Source: an uncultured Clostridiaceae bacterium (GTDB lineage: Bacteria > Bacillota > Clostridia > Lachnospirales > Lachnospiraceae). Taken from it: a stretch of DNA of 14,009 nt. The notes below the pieces were generated by a model that was not told where the DNA came from, searched no databases, and was given only the letters and a program-made list of their open reading frames with translations. The stretch covers positions 1 through 14,009 of the forward strand of contig CATKZA010000008.1 in NCBI GenBank assembly GCA_949841235.1, written 5' to 3'. Below, piece by piece: positions 6,349 to 14,009 of the stretch (its first letter is position 1; each line of letters begins with the position of its first letter). A program made the position numbers and the translations under genes.

Positions 6349-6449
6349 GGCTGTGAATAGCAACATATTTTCAATAACTATGGTATCATAAAGGGAATTG
6401 GGATTTCAATAGGCAAAACGAAGAGTTTTTATCCCTCGGCTGTGAATAG
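6349..6449 (+). repeat. Twelve-base direct repeat GGCTGTGAATAG (two copies)
   Basis: GGCTGTGAATAG occurs at 6349-6360 and again at 6438-6449, 89 bases apart, in a non-coding spacer. An extended -10-like TGGTATCAT (6381-6389; no good -35) lies between them. The second copy contains the GTG at 6442 that opens a spurious extension of uvrC. It could be a short dispersed element or a binding site; I do not recognise it. Confidence 0.4.
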
Positions 6450-6561
6450 GAATTTCCGCAGCGGGGTGGATGCTTGCGGTGATCAGGGAGGGCTGCGGTT
6501 CGCAATTTGGTTATTATGGGAGGCGAAGCGGCAAATAGCGACGAGAGAGAGGAAAGGGATC

Positions 6562-8421
6562 GTGTTTGATATAGAGGAGGAGTTGAAGAAGCTGCCGGCG
6601 AAGCCGGGCGTGTATCTGATGCATGATAAGAGAGACGCTATCATTTATGTGGGGAAGGCGATCAGCCTGAAAAACCGGGTGCGGCAGTATTTTCAAAGCA
6701 GCCGCCGGGTATCCCCCAAGATTCTGCAGATGATTTCCCACATTGACCATTTTGAATATATTATTACGGATTCAGAAGTGGAGGCATTGGTCTTAGAGAA
6801 CAATCTGATCAAGGAGCATATGCCAAAGTACAACACCATGCTGAAAGATGACAAGACATACCCCTTCATTCGCGCCACCGTGTATGAAGATTTCCCCAGG
6901 CTAATCTACTGCCGGGAGCAGAAGAGGGATCGTTCTCGTTATTTCGGGCCTTATACAAATCCCGGCACGGCCAAGAGTGCCATCGAGATGGCTCAGAAGA
7001 TTTATCACATCCGTACCTGCAACCGGGTACTGCCCAGGGATGAGGGAAAAATGCGCCCCTGCCTGAATTATCACATCAAGCAGTGCGAGGCACCCTGCCA
7101 GGGGCTGATATCCAAGGAGGAGTATCAGAAGAATTTTAAGAAGGCGCTTCGCTTGCTGGAGGGAGATTATCGGGAAGTGATCCAGGTGCTACAGGCGAAG
7201 ATGGAGCGGGCGGCGGCCAATCTGGAATTTGAGGATGCCGCCGGATACCGGGATATGATGGAGCGTGTGAAAAAGGTGGAGATTCGCCAGAAGATTACGG
7301 ATTTCGGCGGGGTGGACAGGGATATCATTGCCCTGGCCTTGGCAAATCAGGAGGCGGTGGTGCAGGTTTTCTTCGTGAGGGAGGGGAAGCTGATTGGCAG
7401 GGATCATTTTCACCTGAATGGCGTGGAGGGGGAGGAGCCGGAGGAGGTTCTCCAGTCATTTGTGAAACAATTTTATGCAGGAACACCTTTTATTCCGAGG
7501 GAAGTCATGGTAGAATATGAATTGCAGGATGCCGGACTGATTGAGGAGTGGCTGACAGGGAGAAGAGGAGCCAAGGTCAGGGTCTTGATGCCGAAGAAGG
7601 GGCAGAAGGAACGCCTGATGGAATTGGCCCATAAGAATGCGGCCATGGTGCTTGCCCAGGATAGCGAGAAGATTCGGCGGGAGGAGGAGCGCACCGCCGG
7701 AGCCATGGCGCAGATTTGCGGATGGATTGGCTTGACGGGGGTGTCCCGGATTGAGTCCTATGATATTTCCAATATCAGCGGATTCCAGACTGTAGGCTCC
7801 ATGGTGGTATTTGAGGATGGAAAGCCGAAGAAGAGTGATTACAGGAAGTTCCGCATCCAGACGGTGCAGGGGCCGGACGATTATGCCAGCATGGAGGAGG
7901 TTCTGACCAGAAGGTTCCGCCATGGATTGGAGGAGAGGAGCCAGCTGCAGGAGAAGGACTGGGAGAAGGAATTGGGCAGTTTTACCCGTTTTCCCGATCT
8001 GATTATGATGGACGGCGGAAGAGGTCAGGTGCATATTGCGGAAAAAGTATTGAAAAACCTTGGACTTAGCATACCGGTTTGTGGTATGGTAAAGGATGAC
8101 AGACATCGCACGAGAGGGCTATTCTATAAAAAGGAGGAGAGGCCGGTGGAGCAGCATTCCGAAGGCTTTTACCTGATGACGAGGATACAGGATGAAGTGC
8201 ACAGATTCGCCATAGAGTATCACAGATCCCTGCGGAGCAAGGAGCAGGTCAAGTCTGTTCTGGATGATATTCCGGGGATTGGCCAGAAGCGAAGAAAGGC
8301 TTTGATGCGGTGCTTTAAGACAATAGAGAAAGTTCGTGAGGCAACAGTGGAGGAACTGGCGCAGGTGGACACTATGAATGAGAAGGCAGCCCAGAGTGTC
8401 TATGAGTTTTTTCACCAATAG
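6562..8421 (+). CDS. uvrC: UvrABC excinuclease subunit C
   Basis: UvrC makes both incisions around bulky DNA damage after UvrA and UvrB have located it. From GTG 6562 the protein is 619 residues, the normal size, and begins in the family manner ([19 protein letters not shown]). A GTG 120 bases upstream lacks a ribosome binding site and would add an unrelated sequence; GAGAGGAAAGGG lies just before 6562. Domains: GIY-YIG nuclease for the 3' cut (about 11-95, GVY and IYVGKA), four cysteines C153, C167, C175 and C179 matching the iron-sulfur site described for E. coli UvrC, a UVR UvrB-binding motif (about 213-239), an RNase H-like nuclease for the 5' cut (D401 in SYDISN, D484 in MMDGGRGQ, H547), and C-terminal helix-hairpin-helix motifs ([14 protein letters not shown], about 568-581). 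It is first in a five-gene cluster. Confidence 0.97.
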   Translation: MFDIEEELKKLPAKPGVYLMHDKRDAIIYVGKAISLKNRVRQYFQSSRRVSPKILQMISHIDHFEYIITDSEVEALVLENNLIKEHMPKYNTMLKDDKTYPFIRATVYEDFPRLIYCREQKRDRSRYFGPYTNPGTAKSAIEMAQKIYHIRTCNRVLPRDEGKMRPCLNYHIKQCEAPCQGLISKEEYQKNFKKALRLLEGDYREVIQVLQAKMERAAANLEFEDAAGYRDMMERVKKVEIRQKITDFGGVDRDIIALALANQEAVVQVFFVREGKLIGRDHFHLNGVEGEEPEEVLQSFVKQFYAGTPFIPREVMVEYELQDAGLIEEWLTGRRGAKVRVLMPKKGQKERLMELAHKNAAMVLAQDSEKIRREEERTAGAMAQICGWIGLTGVSRIESYDISNISGFQTVGSMVVFEDGKPKKSDYRKFRIQTVQGPDDYASMEEVLTRRFRHGLEERSQLQEKDWEKELGSFTRFPDLIMMDGGRGQVHIAEKVLKNLGLSIPVCGMVKDDRHRTRGLFYKKEERPVEQHSEGFYLMTRIQDEVHRFAIEYHRSLRSKEQVKSVLDDIPGIGQKRRKALMRCFKTIEKVREATVEELAQVDTMNEKAAQSVYEFFHQ

Positions 8422-8446
8422 GGGGCGGCCGGGAAGGAAGGCTTAG

Positions 8447-9409
8447 ATGCAAAGTGGAGTTTACAAGGTAGCATTGAAAGAGTTGATTGACAACTTGAAG
8501 TTGGAGAACTGTACGCCGGAGGTATCGGTGGATCAGATCAGCATTACCCAGACTGAGGTGAACCGCCCGGCATTGCAGCTTGCGGGATATTTCGATTACT
8601 TTGATTCCAGTCGGATTCAGCTTATCGGTCATGTGGAAAATACCTATCTTCAGCAAAAGGGGCTGGACTATACAGTGGGGGTGATGGAAAAAATCATGAC
8701 GGGAAGCGAGGAGTCGCCCAAGCCTCCCTGTATCATCTATTGTAGAGAGATTGAATTTGATGATAAGATTATCGAGATTGCCAATAAGCATCAAGTACCT
8801 TTGCTGCGCACAAAAAAAGCCACGTCGCCTTTCATGGTGGAATTGATACAGTGGCTGACGGTGAAGCTGGCTCCCCGGTGTTCCGTCCACGGCGTGCTGG
8901 TGGATATATACGGAGAGGGCGTGCTGATTATGGGCGAGAGCGGCATCGGCAAGTCTGAGGTGGCGCTGGAATTAATCCACAGAGGGCATCGACTGGTATC
9001 CGACGACGTGGTGGAAATTCGGCGGATCAGCGATACCTCTCTGATCGGATCAGCACCGGAAGTAACTAGGCACTTCATTGAATTGCGGGGCATTGGAATT
9101 ATTGATGCCAAGTCGCTCTTCGGCGTGGAGGGCGTGAAATCCCAGCAGGAGATCAGCCTTGTGATCAAACTGGAAGAATACAATAAGGAGCAGGAGTATG
9201 ACAGGCTGGGTCTGGAGGAGCAGTATATTGAATTTTTGGGCAATCAGGTGGTGTGCCATTCCATTCCCATCAGGCCGGGGAGGAATGTGGCGATTATCTG
9301 CGAGTCCGCAGCGGTAAACCATAGGCAGAAGAGCATGGGTTACAATGCCGCATTGGAATTGTATAATAGGGTTACTAACAATCTAGCTGAAAAGCGAGTA
9401 GAACTGTAA
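8447..9409 (+). CDS. hprK: HPr(Ser) kinase/phosphorylase
   Basis: HprK phosphorylates HPr on a serine and reverses the reaction by phosphorolysis. This links glycolytic state to carbon catabolite repression and sugar uptake in Gram-positive bacteria. The 320-residue protein has the N-terminal regulatory domain (about 1-135) and the C-terminal kinase domain with catalytic-region H148 (SVHGV), Walker A GESGIGKS (163-170, K169), SDD (185-187), the family signature around IELRGIGIIDAKSLFG (211-226), and the IPIRPGRNVAIICE stretch (273-286). ATG 8447 is chosen with AAGGAAGG just upstream; the family N-terminus YKVALKELID follows shortly after. It lies 25 bases after uvrC and 17 before the HD gene, so co-transcription is likely. 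No HPr or CcpA gene is in the window. Confidence 0.97.
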   Translation: MQSGVYKVALKELIDNLKLENCTPEVSVDQISITQTEVNRPALQLAGYFDYFDSSRIQLIGHVENTYLQQKGLDYTVGVMEKIMTGSEESPKPPCIIYCREIEFDDKIIEIANKHQVPLLRTKKATSPFMVELIQWLTVKLAPRCSVHGVLVDIYGEGVLIMGESGIGKSEVALELIHRGHRLVSDDVVEIRRISDTSLIGSAPEVTRHFIELRGIGIIDAKSLFGVEGVKSQQEISLVIKLEEYNKEQEYDRLGLEEQYIEFLGNQVVCHSIPIRPGRNVAIICESAAVNHRQKSMGYNAALELYNRVTNNLAEKRVEL

Positions 9410-9426
9410 GAAAAGGGGAAAAATGC

Positions 9427-10557
9427 ATGATATTTGTAAAGGCAGATGATTTAAAGACAGGAATGAGGCTGGCGAAGCCCATCTACAACAAAAACGGGGT
9501 AATGCTCTACGAGAGGAACTCTAAGCTGACCAGTCAGGGCATTGTGAGTATTCAGAATTTTGGGCTGATTGGGGTTTATATTCTGGAGCCGGCGGAGCCG
9601 GTACCCCCCATGACAGAAGATGATGTGGAATTCGAGAGATTCCAGTCCATGTCCATCTTCTCCATCAAGGAAGTGCTGGATATGGTGGTGGCGCAGAAGG
9701 AGCCAGAGGGCTTGTATCCTTTTGCCAACAAGGTAATCAAGAGTTACGGCAATCTGCACCATAAGATTAACTTCGTGCAGAATTTGAGAAGCGCTGAGGA
9801 TTATGCCTATAAGCATGCGCTGAATGTTTCCATTCTGTGCGCGCTGATGAGCAAGAAGATGAATTTGGAGTTCAAGGCTCAGCTGGATGTGGTGGTTGCA
9901 GGCATTCTCCATGATATTGGCAGTCTCTTGGTACCCTCTGCTCTCAGGAAAAAGACCAAGGAGGAATTGACGGAGGAGGAGACTACCCAGATCAATACAT
10001 ATCGGTATGCGGGCTACCAGATTCTGAATAAGGATTATGATCTGGATCCCAGCGTGAAGAGGATTGCCACGATCGTGTGCAAGAATCTGTATCGCATTGA
10101 TGATGAGGAAGTAGTGAATATTAAGATTGATGAAGTGGAAATCTTAAAGGTAGCGGCAGTGTACGATGATATGACAGCCATGAAGTATGGGGAGGAACCC
10201 CTGTCAGAGATTACCGCCCTTCGCTATCTGCTGGACAAGGAAAATGGTTTTGACCAGAGGGTGGTTCAGGGGCTGATTGACAGCATCAACATTCTCCAGC
10301 CTGGAGTTTGCGTGGAACTGACCAACGGAGACCGGGGACTGGTGATTGCTGAGGGTCCCATGAATGTGCTGGAGCCATTTGTTCTGTCCTTCCGGGATAA
10401 CCAGGTATTGAATCTGGCGGATCAGTATGTGGATGTTGCGGTGAAGGATATCCAGAAGACCATGGATAACCGCCATGTGGTGGATGTGGATCTTCTTGCC
10501 AGCTATAAGGGCGAGACCGTTCATATCGGGCAAAAGAAAGAGAAGAAGAACTTTTAG
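9427..10557 (+). CDS. Degenerate HD-GYP-like domain protein
   Basis: HD-GYP proteins usually degrade cyclic di-GMP with a two- or three-metal centre. This 376-residue cytoplasmic protein has a family-like N-terminal segment (1-60, DDLKTGMRLAKPIYNKNG) and an HD core (about 125-290), with H130 in KHALNVS, H162-D163 in GILHDIG, and D247-D248 in VYDDMTA. By eye alignment, several usual ligands are missing: HDIGS replaces HDIGK, the next histidine position reads Y192 (NTYRYAGYQIL), and the HHExxDGxGYP block has become CKNLYRIDDEEV (218-228). Catalysis is therefore doubtful; it may bind a ligand or partner instead. No transmembrane or receiver domain is seen. ATG 9427 has AAAAGGGG nine bases upstream. 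It sits between hprK and pth, so a signalling role linked to metabolism is possible, but unproven. Confidence 0.85.
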   Translation: MIFVKADDLKTGMRLAKPIYNKNGVMLYERNSKLTSQGIVSIQNFGLIGVYILEPAEPVPPMTEDDVEFERFQSMSIFSIKEVLDMVVAQKEPEGLYPFANKVIKSYGNLHHKINFVQNLRSAEDYAYKHALNVSILCALMSKKMNLEFKAQLDVVVAGILHDIGSLLVPSALRKKTKEELTEEETTQINTYRYAGYQILNKDYDLDPSVKRIATIVCKNLYRIDDEEVVNIKIDEVEILKVAAVYDDMTAMKYGEEPLSEITALRYLLDKENGFDQRVVQGLIDSINILQPGVCVELTNGDRGLVIAEGPMNVLEPFVLSFRDNQVLNLADQYVDVAVKDIQKTMDNRHVVDVDLLASYKGETVHIGQKKEKKNF

Positions 10558-10592
10558 CCGTATGTTTAAAAGACTTTGGAAATGCGTAGCTG

Positions 10593-10620
10593 CTATTTCC
10601 GAGGGATCGGATAAAAATAG
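10593..10620 (+). promoter_or_regulatory. Hairpin with GNRA loop in the pth leader
   Basis: CTATTT 10593-10598 pairs with AAATAG 10615-10620 and CCGA 10599-10602 pairs with TCGG 10607-10610, closing a GGGA loop of the GNRA type. A four-base ATAA bulge lies on the 3' side. It lies in the 103-base gap between the HD gene and pth and has no T run, so it is not a terminator. It may be an mRNA-processing or stability element. If translation really began at 10562, it would lie inside the coding sequence. Confidence 0.35.
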
Positions 10621-10660
10621 GAGTGATTCGGAGAAAGAGCAGGATAGAAATGAGGACAAT

Positions 10661-11221
10661 ATGTATATTATCGTAGGTTTGGGAAATCCGGAGAGCAAAT
10701 ATGCGGGTACCAGGCATAATATCGGCTTTTCCGCCATCACTGCTTTGGCGGATGCCAATGGCATTTCCGTGGATGGCAAGAAGCATAAGGCCTTGATCGG
10801 GAAGGGCGTGGTGGGGGGACAGAAGGTGCTGCTGGCCATGCCCCAGACCTATATGAACCTAAGCGGCGAGAGCGTGAGGGAATTGGTGGATTACTATAAG
10901 ATTGATCCGGCGGAACAGCTGATTGTCATATATGATGATATCGCGCTGCCGCCGGGGAAACTCCGCATCCGCCCCAAGGGAAGTGCCGGAGGGCATAATG
11001 GAATCAAGAATATCATCGCCCATCTGGGCGGGCAGGAGTTTCCCAGAGTCCGCATCGGCGTGGGGGAGAAGCCCAAGGGATGGGACTTGGTGGATTATGT
11101 GCTGGGGCGTTTTCCCAAGGAGGAGGAGCCTTTGATGCGGGAGGCACTTAATCAGGCATGCAAGGCATGCGAGGCAATTATGAATGATGGGGTCGAGGCC
11201 GCCATGAATCGTTTTAATTAG
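10661..11221 (+). CDS. pth: Peptidyl-tRNA hydrolase
   Basis: Pth frees tRNA from peptidyl-tRNA that has fallen off the ribosome by cleaving the ester bond; it is essential in most bacteria. From ATG 10661 the product is 186 residues, the normal size, and starts with the canonical [10 protein letters not shown]. Active-site residues of the family are present: N10, H19 in GTRHNIGF, N66 in TYMNLSG, D93 in YDD, and N113 in GGHNG. The frame stays open upstream, and an ATG at 10562 would add 33 charged residues before the conserved start. That site has only a weak ribosome binding site, while GAGGA precedes 10661 at a short gap, so the shorter form is preferred. mfd starts 16 bases after its stop, a common pth-mfd pairing in Firmicutes. 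Confidence 0.97.
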   Translation: MYIIVGLGNPESKYAGTRHNIGFSAITALADANGISVDGKKHKALIGKGVVGGQKVLLAMPQTYMNLSGESVRELVDYYKIDPAEQLIVIYDDIALPPGKLRIRPKGSAGGHNGIKNIIAHLGGQEFPRVRIGVGEKPKGWDLVDYVLGRFPKEEEPLMREALNQACKACEAIMNDGVEAAMNRFN

Positions 11222-11237
11222 AAAGAAAAGGGTAGAG

Positions 11238-14009
11238 ATGGAGACATTGTTGGCACCCTTGCGGGAAATCAATGCCTATCGCAGTGCAAGGGAATGCATA
11301 GACAGAAAACTTCTGCCTGTGCATGTTTCCGGTTGCATGGATTCCCAGAAACTGCATTTTATCTATGGGCTTTCGGAAAATATTTCCTGGAAGGTGATTG
11401 TAACACAAAACGAAATAAAGGCTAGAGAACTGGTAGAGGATTATCGCATATTTGACCAGGAGGTTTTATACTTTCCGGCAAAGGATGTGATTTTTTATAG
11501 TGCAGATGTTCACGGAAATGCGCTGGCGGCGGAGCGGCTGAAAGTGATTGAGGCGTTGCTGCGGCGGAAGTCGGGGACGATTGTCACCACGATGGATGCG
11601 GGGATGGAATTTCTGCCGGAACTGTCTATCTACGAGCGGGCTGTCATCCATGTGTCCGAAGGAGATACGGTGGACTTGGAAAACATGAGCCGCCAGCTTA
11701 CGGATATGGGATATTGCCGTCAGGGACAGGTGGATATGCCGGGAGATTATTCTATCAGGGGAGGCATATTGGATGTGTTTCCTATCACGGAAGAATGCCC
11801 CTACCGCATAGAGCTGTGGGGGGATGAGATTGATACCATTCGTTCCTTTGATGCGGAGAGCCAGCGTTCCATTGAGCGGATGGCATCTTTTCAGATATTT
11901 CCCGCTTCGGAGTTTATCGTGACGGATGGGGAGATTCGGGAAGCCTTCCGGAATATGAAGAAGGATCAGGAAAAACTGCGGAAGAAATTTCAGGGGGAGA
12001 AGAAGCATGAGGCGGCGAATCGCCTGACAGATTTGGTGAACACGGTGAAATCCAATTACGAGGACTATGGGAATCGCATGGGCTTGGAGAGTTTCATCTC
12101 TTATTTTCCTCTGGCTACCGGGTCATTTTTTGACTATTTCGACAGCGAGAATACCATGTTCTTCATAGATGAGCCTGTCCGCTGCATGGAGAAGATGGAA
12201 GCGGTGGAGACGGAGTTTCGGGAGAGCATGGAGGGTAGGCTGGAGAAGGGTTATCTCCTTCCGGGACAGATGAAAGTTTTGTATGGAGCGGAGGAAGTCA
12301 GTGCCATGTTGCAGCAAAAGCCTGCGGTGTATCTGACAATTTTGGACTCCATGCCCAAGGGAATCCAGGTGAAGGAATCTTTCCATGTCCAAATACAGCC
12401 TGTAGGCTCTTACAATAAGCATTTTGAACTTTTGGTGGAGGATATCGAGCGGTGGCGGAAAAATGGTTTTTCCGTCCTCCTGCTGTCCGCCTCCAGAACC
12501 AGGGCTGGACGTCTGGGCAAGGATTTGAATGACTATGATATTCCGGCGTTTTACCGGGAGAAGCTGGATGTGGCGTTGGAGCCGGGACAGGTGATGACCA
12601 GTTATGGCTTCCTGAGGAAGGGCTTCTGTTACGGAACTGCCAAGTTCGTGGTGGTGACGGAGGCGGATATTTTTGGCGCCAAGATGCGGAACAAGCGGGG
12701 TCGCCAGAAGAAATATTCCGGGAAGAGCATTCAGAGTTTCAACGAGCTTAGCGTGGGGGATTACGTGGTTCATGAGAACCATGGATTAGGAATCTATCGG
12801 GGGATTGAGAAAATCCAGGTAGAAGGCGTTACGAAGGATTATATCAAGATTGAGTACGGGGACGGGGGAGACCTGTATGTGCCGGTGTCCGGGCTGGACG
12901 TGCTACAGAAATATGCGGGGCAGGATGCCAGAAAGCCTAAGTTGAATAAGTTGGGTTCTAATGAGTGGAAGAAGACCAAGACCAAGGTGCGGGGGGCGGT
13001 TCAGGAGGTTGCTAAGGAACTGGTGCTTCTCTATGCCAAGAGGCAGCAGCTGGAGGGGTATCCCTTCGGAAAGGATACGGTGTGGCAGCAGGAGTTTGAG
13101 GAACTCTTTCCATTTGAGGAGACCCAGGATCAGCTTCGGGCGATTGAGGATACCAAGCGGGATATGGAGAGTACCAAGATCATGGATCGGCTGATCTGCG
13201 GGGATGTGGGGTATGGCAAGACGGAGATTGCCATCCGTGCCGCTTTCAAGGCGGTAAATGATGGGAAGCAGGTGGCATTTTTGGTGCCTACCACTATATT
13301 GGCTCAGCAGCATTACAATACGATGAAGGAGCGGCTGGGAGATTTTCCCGTTTCCGTGGAGATGCTGTCCCGATTCCGCACCAGCGCACAGCAGAAGCAG
13401 ACCATTGAGAAACTGAAGAAGGGGCAGGCGGATATTGTCATTGGCACCCACCGCCTGCTGTCCAAGGACATTTCATTTAAGAATCTGGGGCTTCTGGTGG
13501 TGGACGAGGAACAGCGTTTCGGCGTGACCCATAAGGAGAAGATCAAGCAGATGAAGGGGAATGTGGATGTGCTTACCCTGAGTGCCACGCCCATTCCCAG
13601 AACTCTCCATATGAGCTTAGTCGGCATCCGGGATATGAGCGTGTTGGAGGAGCCGCCCATCGATCGTCTGCCCATCCAGACCTTCGTGATGGAGCATAAT
13701 CCCGAGATTATTCGGGAGGCGGTGAACAGGGAACTTGCCCGGGGCGGACAGATTTATTATGTCTATAACCGGGTGCGCCACATTGACGAGGTGGCGATGG
13801 AAATTGCGGAGCTGGTGCCGGATGCCAATGTGGCCTTCGCTCATGGCCAGATGCGGGAGAGGGAACTGGAGAATATCATGATGTCCTTTATCAATGGGGA
13901 GATTGACGTGCTGGTGGCAACCACGATCATTGAGACGGGGCTGGACATTTCTAATGTGAATACCATTATCATTGATAATGCCGACCAGCTGGGGCTGTCC
14001 CAGCTCTAC
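11238..14009 (+). CDS. mfd: Transcription-repair coupling factor Mfd (3' end cut by window)
   Basis: Mfd is a DNA translocase that pushes or removes RNA polymerase stalled at damage and recruits UvrA, directing excision repair to transcribed strands. The frame runs open for 924 codons to the last base; full-length Mfd is about 1,150 residues, so the rest of the second helicase lobe and the C-terminal domain lie outside. Seen in order are the UvrB-like N-terminal part ([11 protein letters not shown] at about 172), the RNA-polymerase-interacting domain starting at about residue 505 ([16 protein letters not shown]), Walker A GDVGYGKT (655-662, K661), the DEEQ box at 756-759, SATPIPRT, and the translocation-associated [13 protein letters not shown] stretch. 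AAAAGGG at 11226-11232 precedes ATG 11238. Being in the same cluster as uvrC fits a shared repair role. Confidence 0.97.
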   Translation, partial: METLLAPLREINAYRSARECIDRKLLPVHVSGCMDSQKLHFIYGLSENISWKVIVTQNEIKARELVEDYRIFDQEVLYFPAKDVIFYSADVHGNALAAERLKVIEALLRRKSGTIVTTMDAGMEFLPELSIYERAVIHVSEGDTVDLENMSRQLTDMGYCRQGQVDMPGDYSIRGGILDVFPITEECPYRIELWGDEIDTIRSFDAESQRSIERMASFQIFPASEFIVTDGEIREAFRNMKKDQEKLRKKFQGEKKHEAANRLTDLVNTVKSNYEDYGNRMGLESFISYFPLATGSFFDYFDSENTMFFIDEPVRCMEKMEAVETEFRESMEGRLEKGYLLPGQMKVLYGAEEVSAMLQQKPAVYLTILDSMPKGIQVKESFHVQIQPVGSYNKHFELLVEDIERWRKNGFSVLLLSASRTRAGRLGKDLNDYDIPAFYREKLDVALEPGQVMTSYGFLRKGFCYGTAKFVVVTEADIFGAKMRNKRGRQKKYSGKSIQSFNELSVGDYVVHENHGLGIYRGIEKIQVEGVTKDYIKIEYGDGGDLYVPVSGLDVLQKYAGQDARKPKLNKLGSNEWKKTKTKVRGAVQEVAKELVLLYAKRQQLEGYPFGKDTVWQQEFEELFPFEETQDQLRAIEDTKRDMESTKIMDRLICGDVGYGKTEIAIRAAFKAVNDGKQVAFLVPTTILAQQHYNTMKERLGDFPVSVEMLSRFRTSAQQKQTIEKLKKGQADIVIGTHRLLSKDISFKNLGLLVVDEEQRFGVTHKEKIKQMKGNVDVLTLSATPIPRTLHMSLVGIRDMSVLEEPPIDRLPIQTFVMEHNPEIIREAVNRELARGGQIYYVYNRVRHIDEVAMEIAELVPDANVAFAHGQMRERELENIMMSFINGEIDVLVATTIIETGLDISNVNTIIIDNADQLGLSQLY

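Larger units (their letters stand above)
6101..6561. other. Divergent spacer between hisJ and uvrC
   Basis: This 461-base stretch has no convincing gene. From left to right it holds the hisJ ribosome binding site (6106-6112), an inverted repeat (6141-6183), a palindrome overlapping a promoter candidate (6197-6225), a TTTCT/AGAAA mini-hairpin (6290-6303), a 12-base direct repeat (6349-6360 and 6438-6449), a second extended -10 (6381-6389), and an inverted repeat CCGCAGC 6456-6462 / GCTGCGG 6492-6498 in the presumed uvrC leader. Only very short open frames occur, none with a good ribosome binding site. A leader of about 165 or 330 bases before uvrC is implied, depending on which promoter is used. 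Confidence 0.6.

Noticed and set aside
6442..6561. Upstream GTG giving UvrC 40 more residues
   Set aside because: There is no ribosome binding site at 6442, the extra residues do not match UvrC, and GTG 6562 has a good upstream signal and the canonical N-terminus.
6517..6570. Short frame (17 codons) starting at ATG 6517 and overlapping the uvrC start, a possible leader peptide
   Set aside because: It has no clear ribosome binding site and no regulatory amino-acid pattern; chance is the simplest reading.

Overview
The window looks like chromosome from a Gram-positive, low-to-moderate GC anaerobe of the Clostridia, most likely Lachnospiraceae. The pointers are strong AGGAGG ribosome binding sites, a zinc-type L33, HPr kinase, a secreted cellulase with a lysine-rich Ig-like module, and UvrC and Mfd with Firmicute-like sequences. 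Family placement is inferred from protein character and gene order; no 16S gene is present.

Bases 1-2529 hold a translation and transcription operon on the + strand: rpmG, secE, nusG, rplK, rplA. A compact RNA element sits directly in front of the rplA ribosome binding site. It copies the L1-binding part of 23S rRNA and is probably an L1 autoregulatory site. The operon ends at a strong UUCG-loop terminator straight after rplA, so the usual rplJ-rplL-rpoBC genes are not next to it.

Bases 2530-5347 hold an AT-rich spacer, then one large secreted GH5 glycanase of modular build: signal peptide, lysine-rich Ig-like module, NPGET-type repetitive linker, an unassigned aromatic-rich module, and the catalytic domain. 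Terminator hairpins follow, separating it from a convergent minus-strand gene.

Bases 5345-6100 (minus) encode a PHP-family histidinol-phosphatase-like enzyme. A divergent spacer of about 460 bases (6101-6561) follows, with extended -10 promoter candidates, a perfect 15-base palindrome overlapping one promoter, a long inverted repeat and a duplicated 12-mer.

Bases 6562-14009 hold a tightly packed + strand cluster: uvrC, hprK, a degenerate HD-GYP-like gene, pth and mfd, with mfd cut by the window end. The first and last genes serve nucleotide excision repair (UvrC incision; Mfd coupling to stalled RNA polymerase). Between them lie the HPr kinase/phosphorylase of carbon catabolite control, a probable non-catalytic or altered HD-GYP protein, and peptidyl-tRNA hydrolase. 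Most genes here are well-known housekeeping families. The less ordinary items are the L1 mimic, the operon break after rplA, the cellulase's two accessory modules, the degenerate HD-GYP protein, and the operator-like sites in the hisJ-uvrC spacer. I see no CRISPR array, insertion sequence, prophage or tRNA gene.
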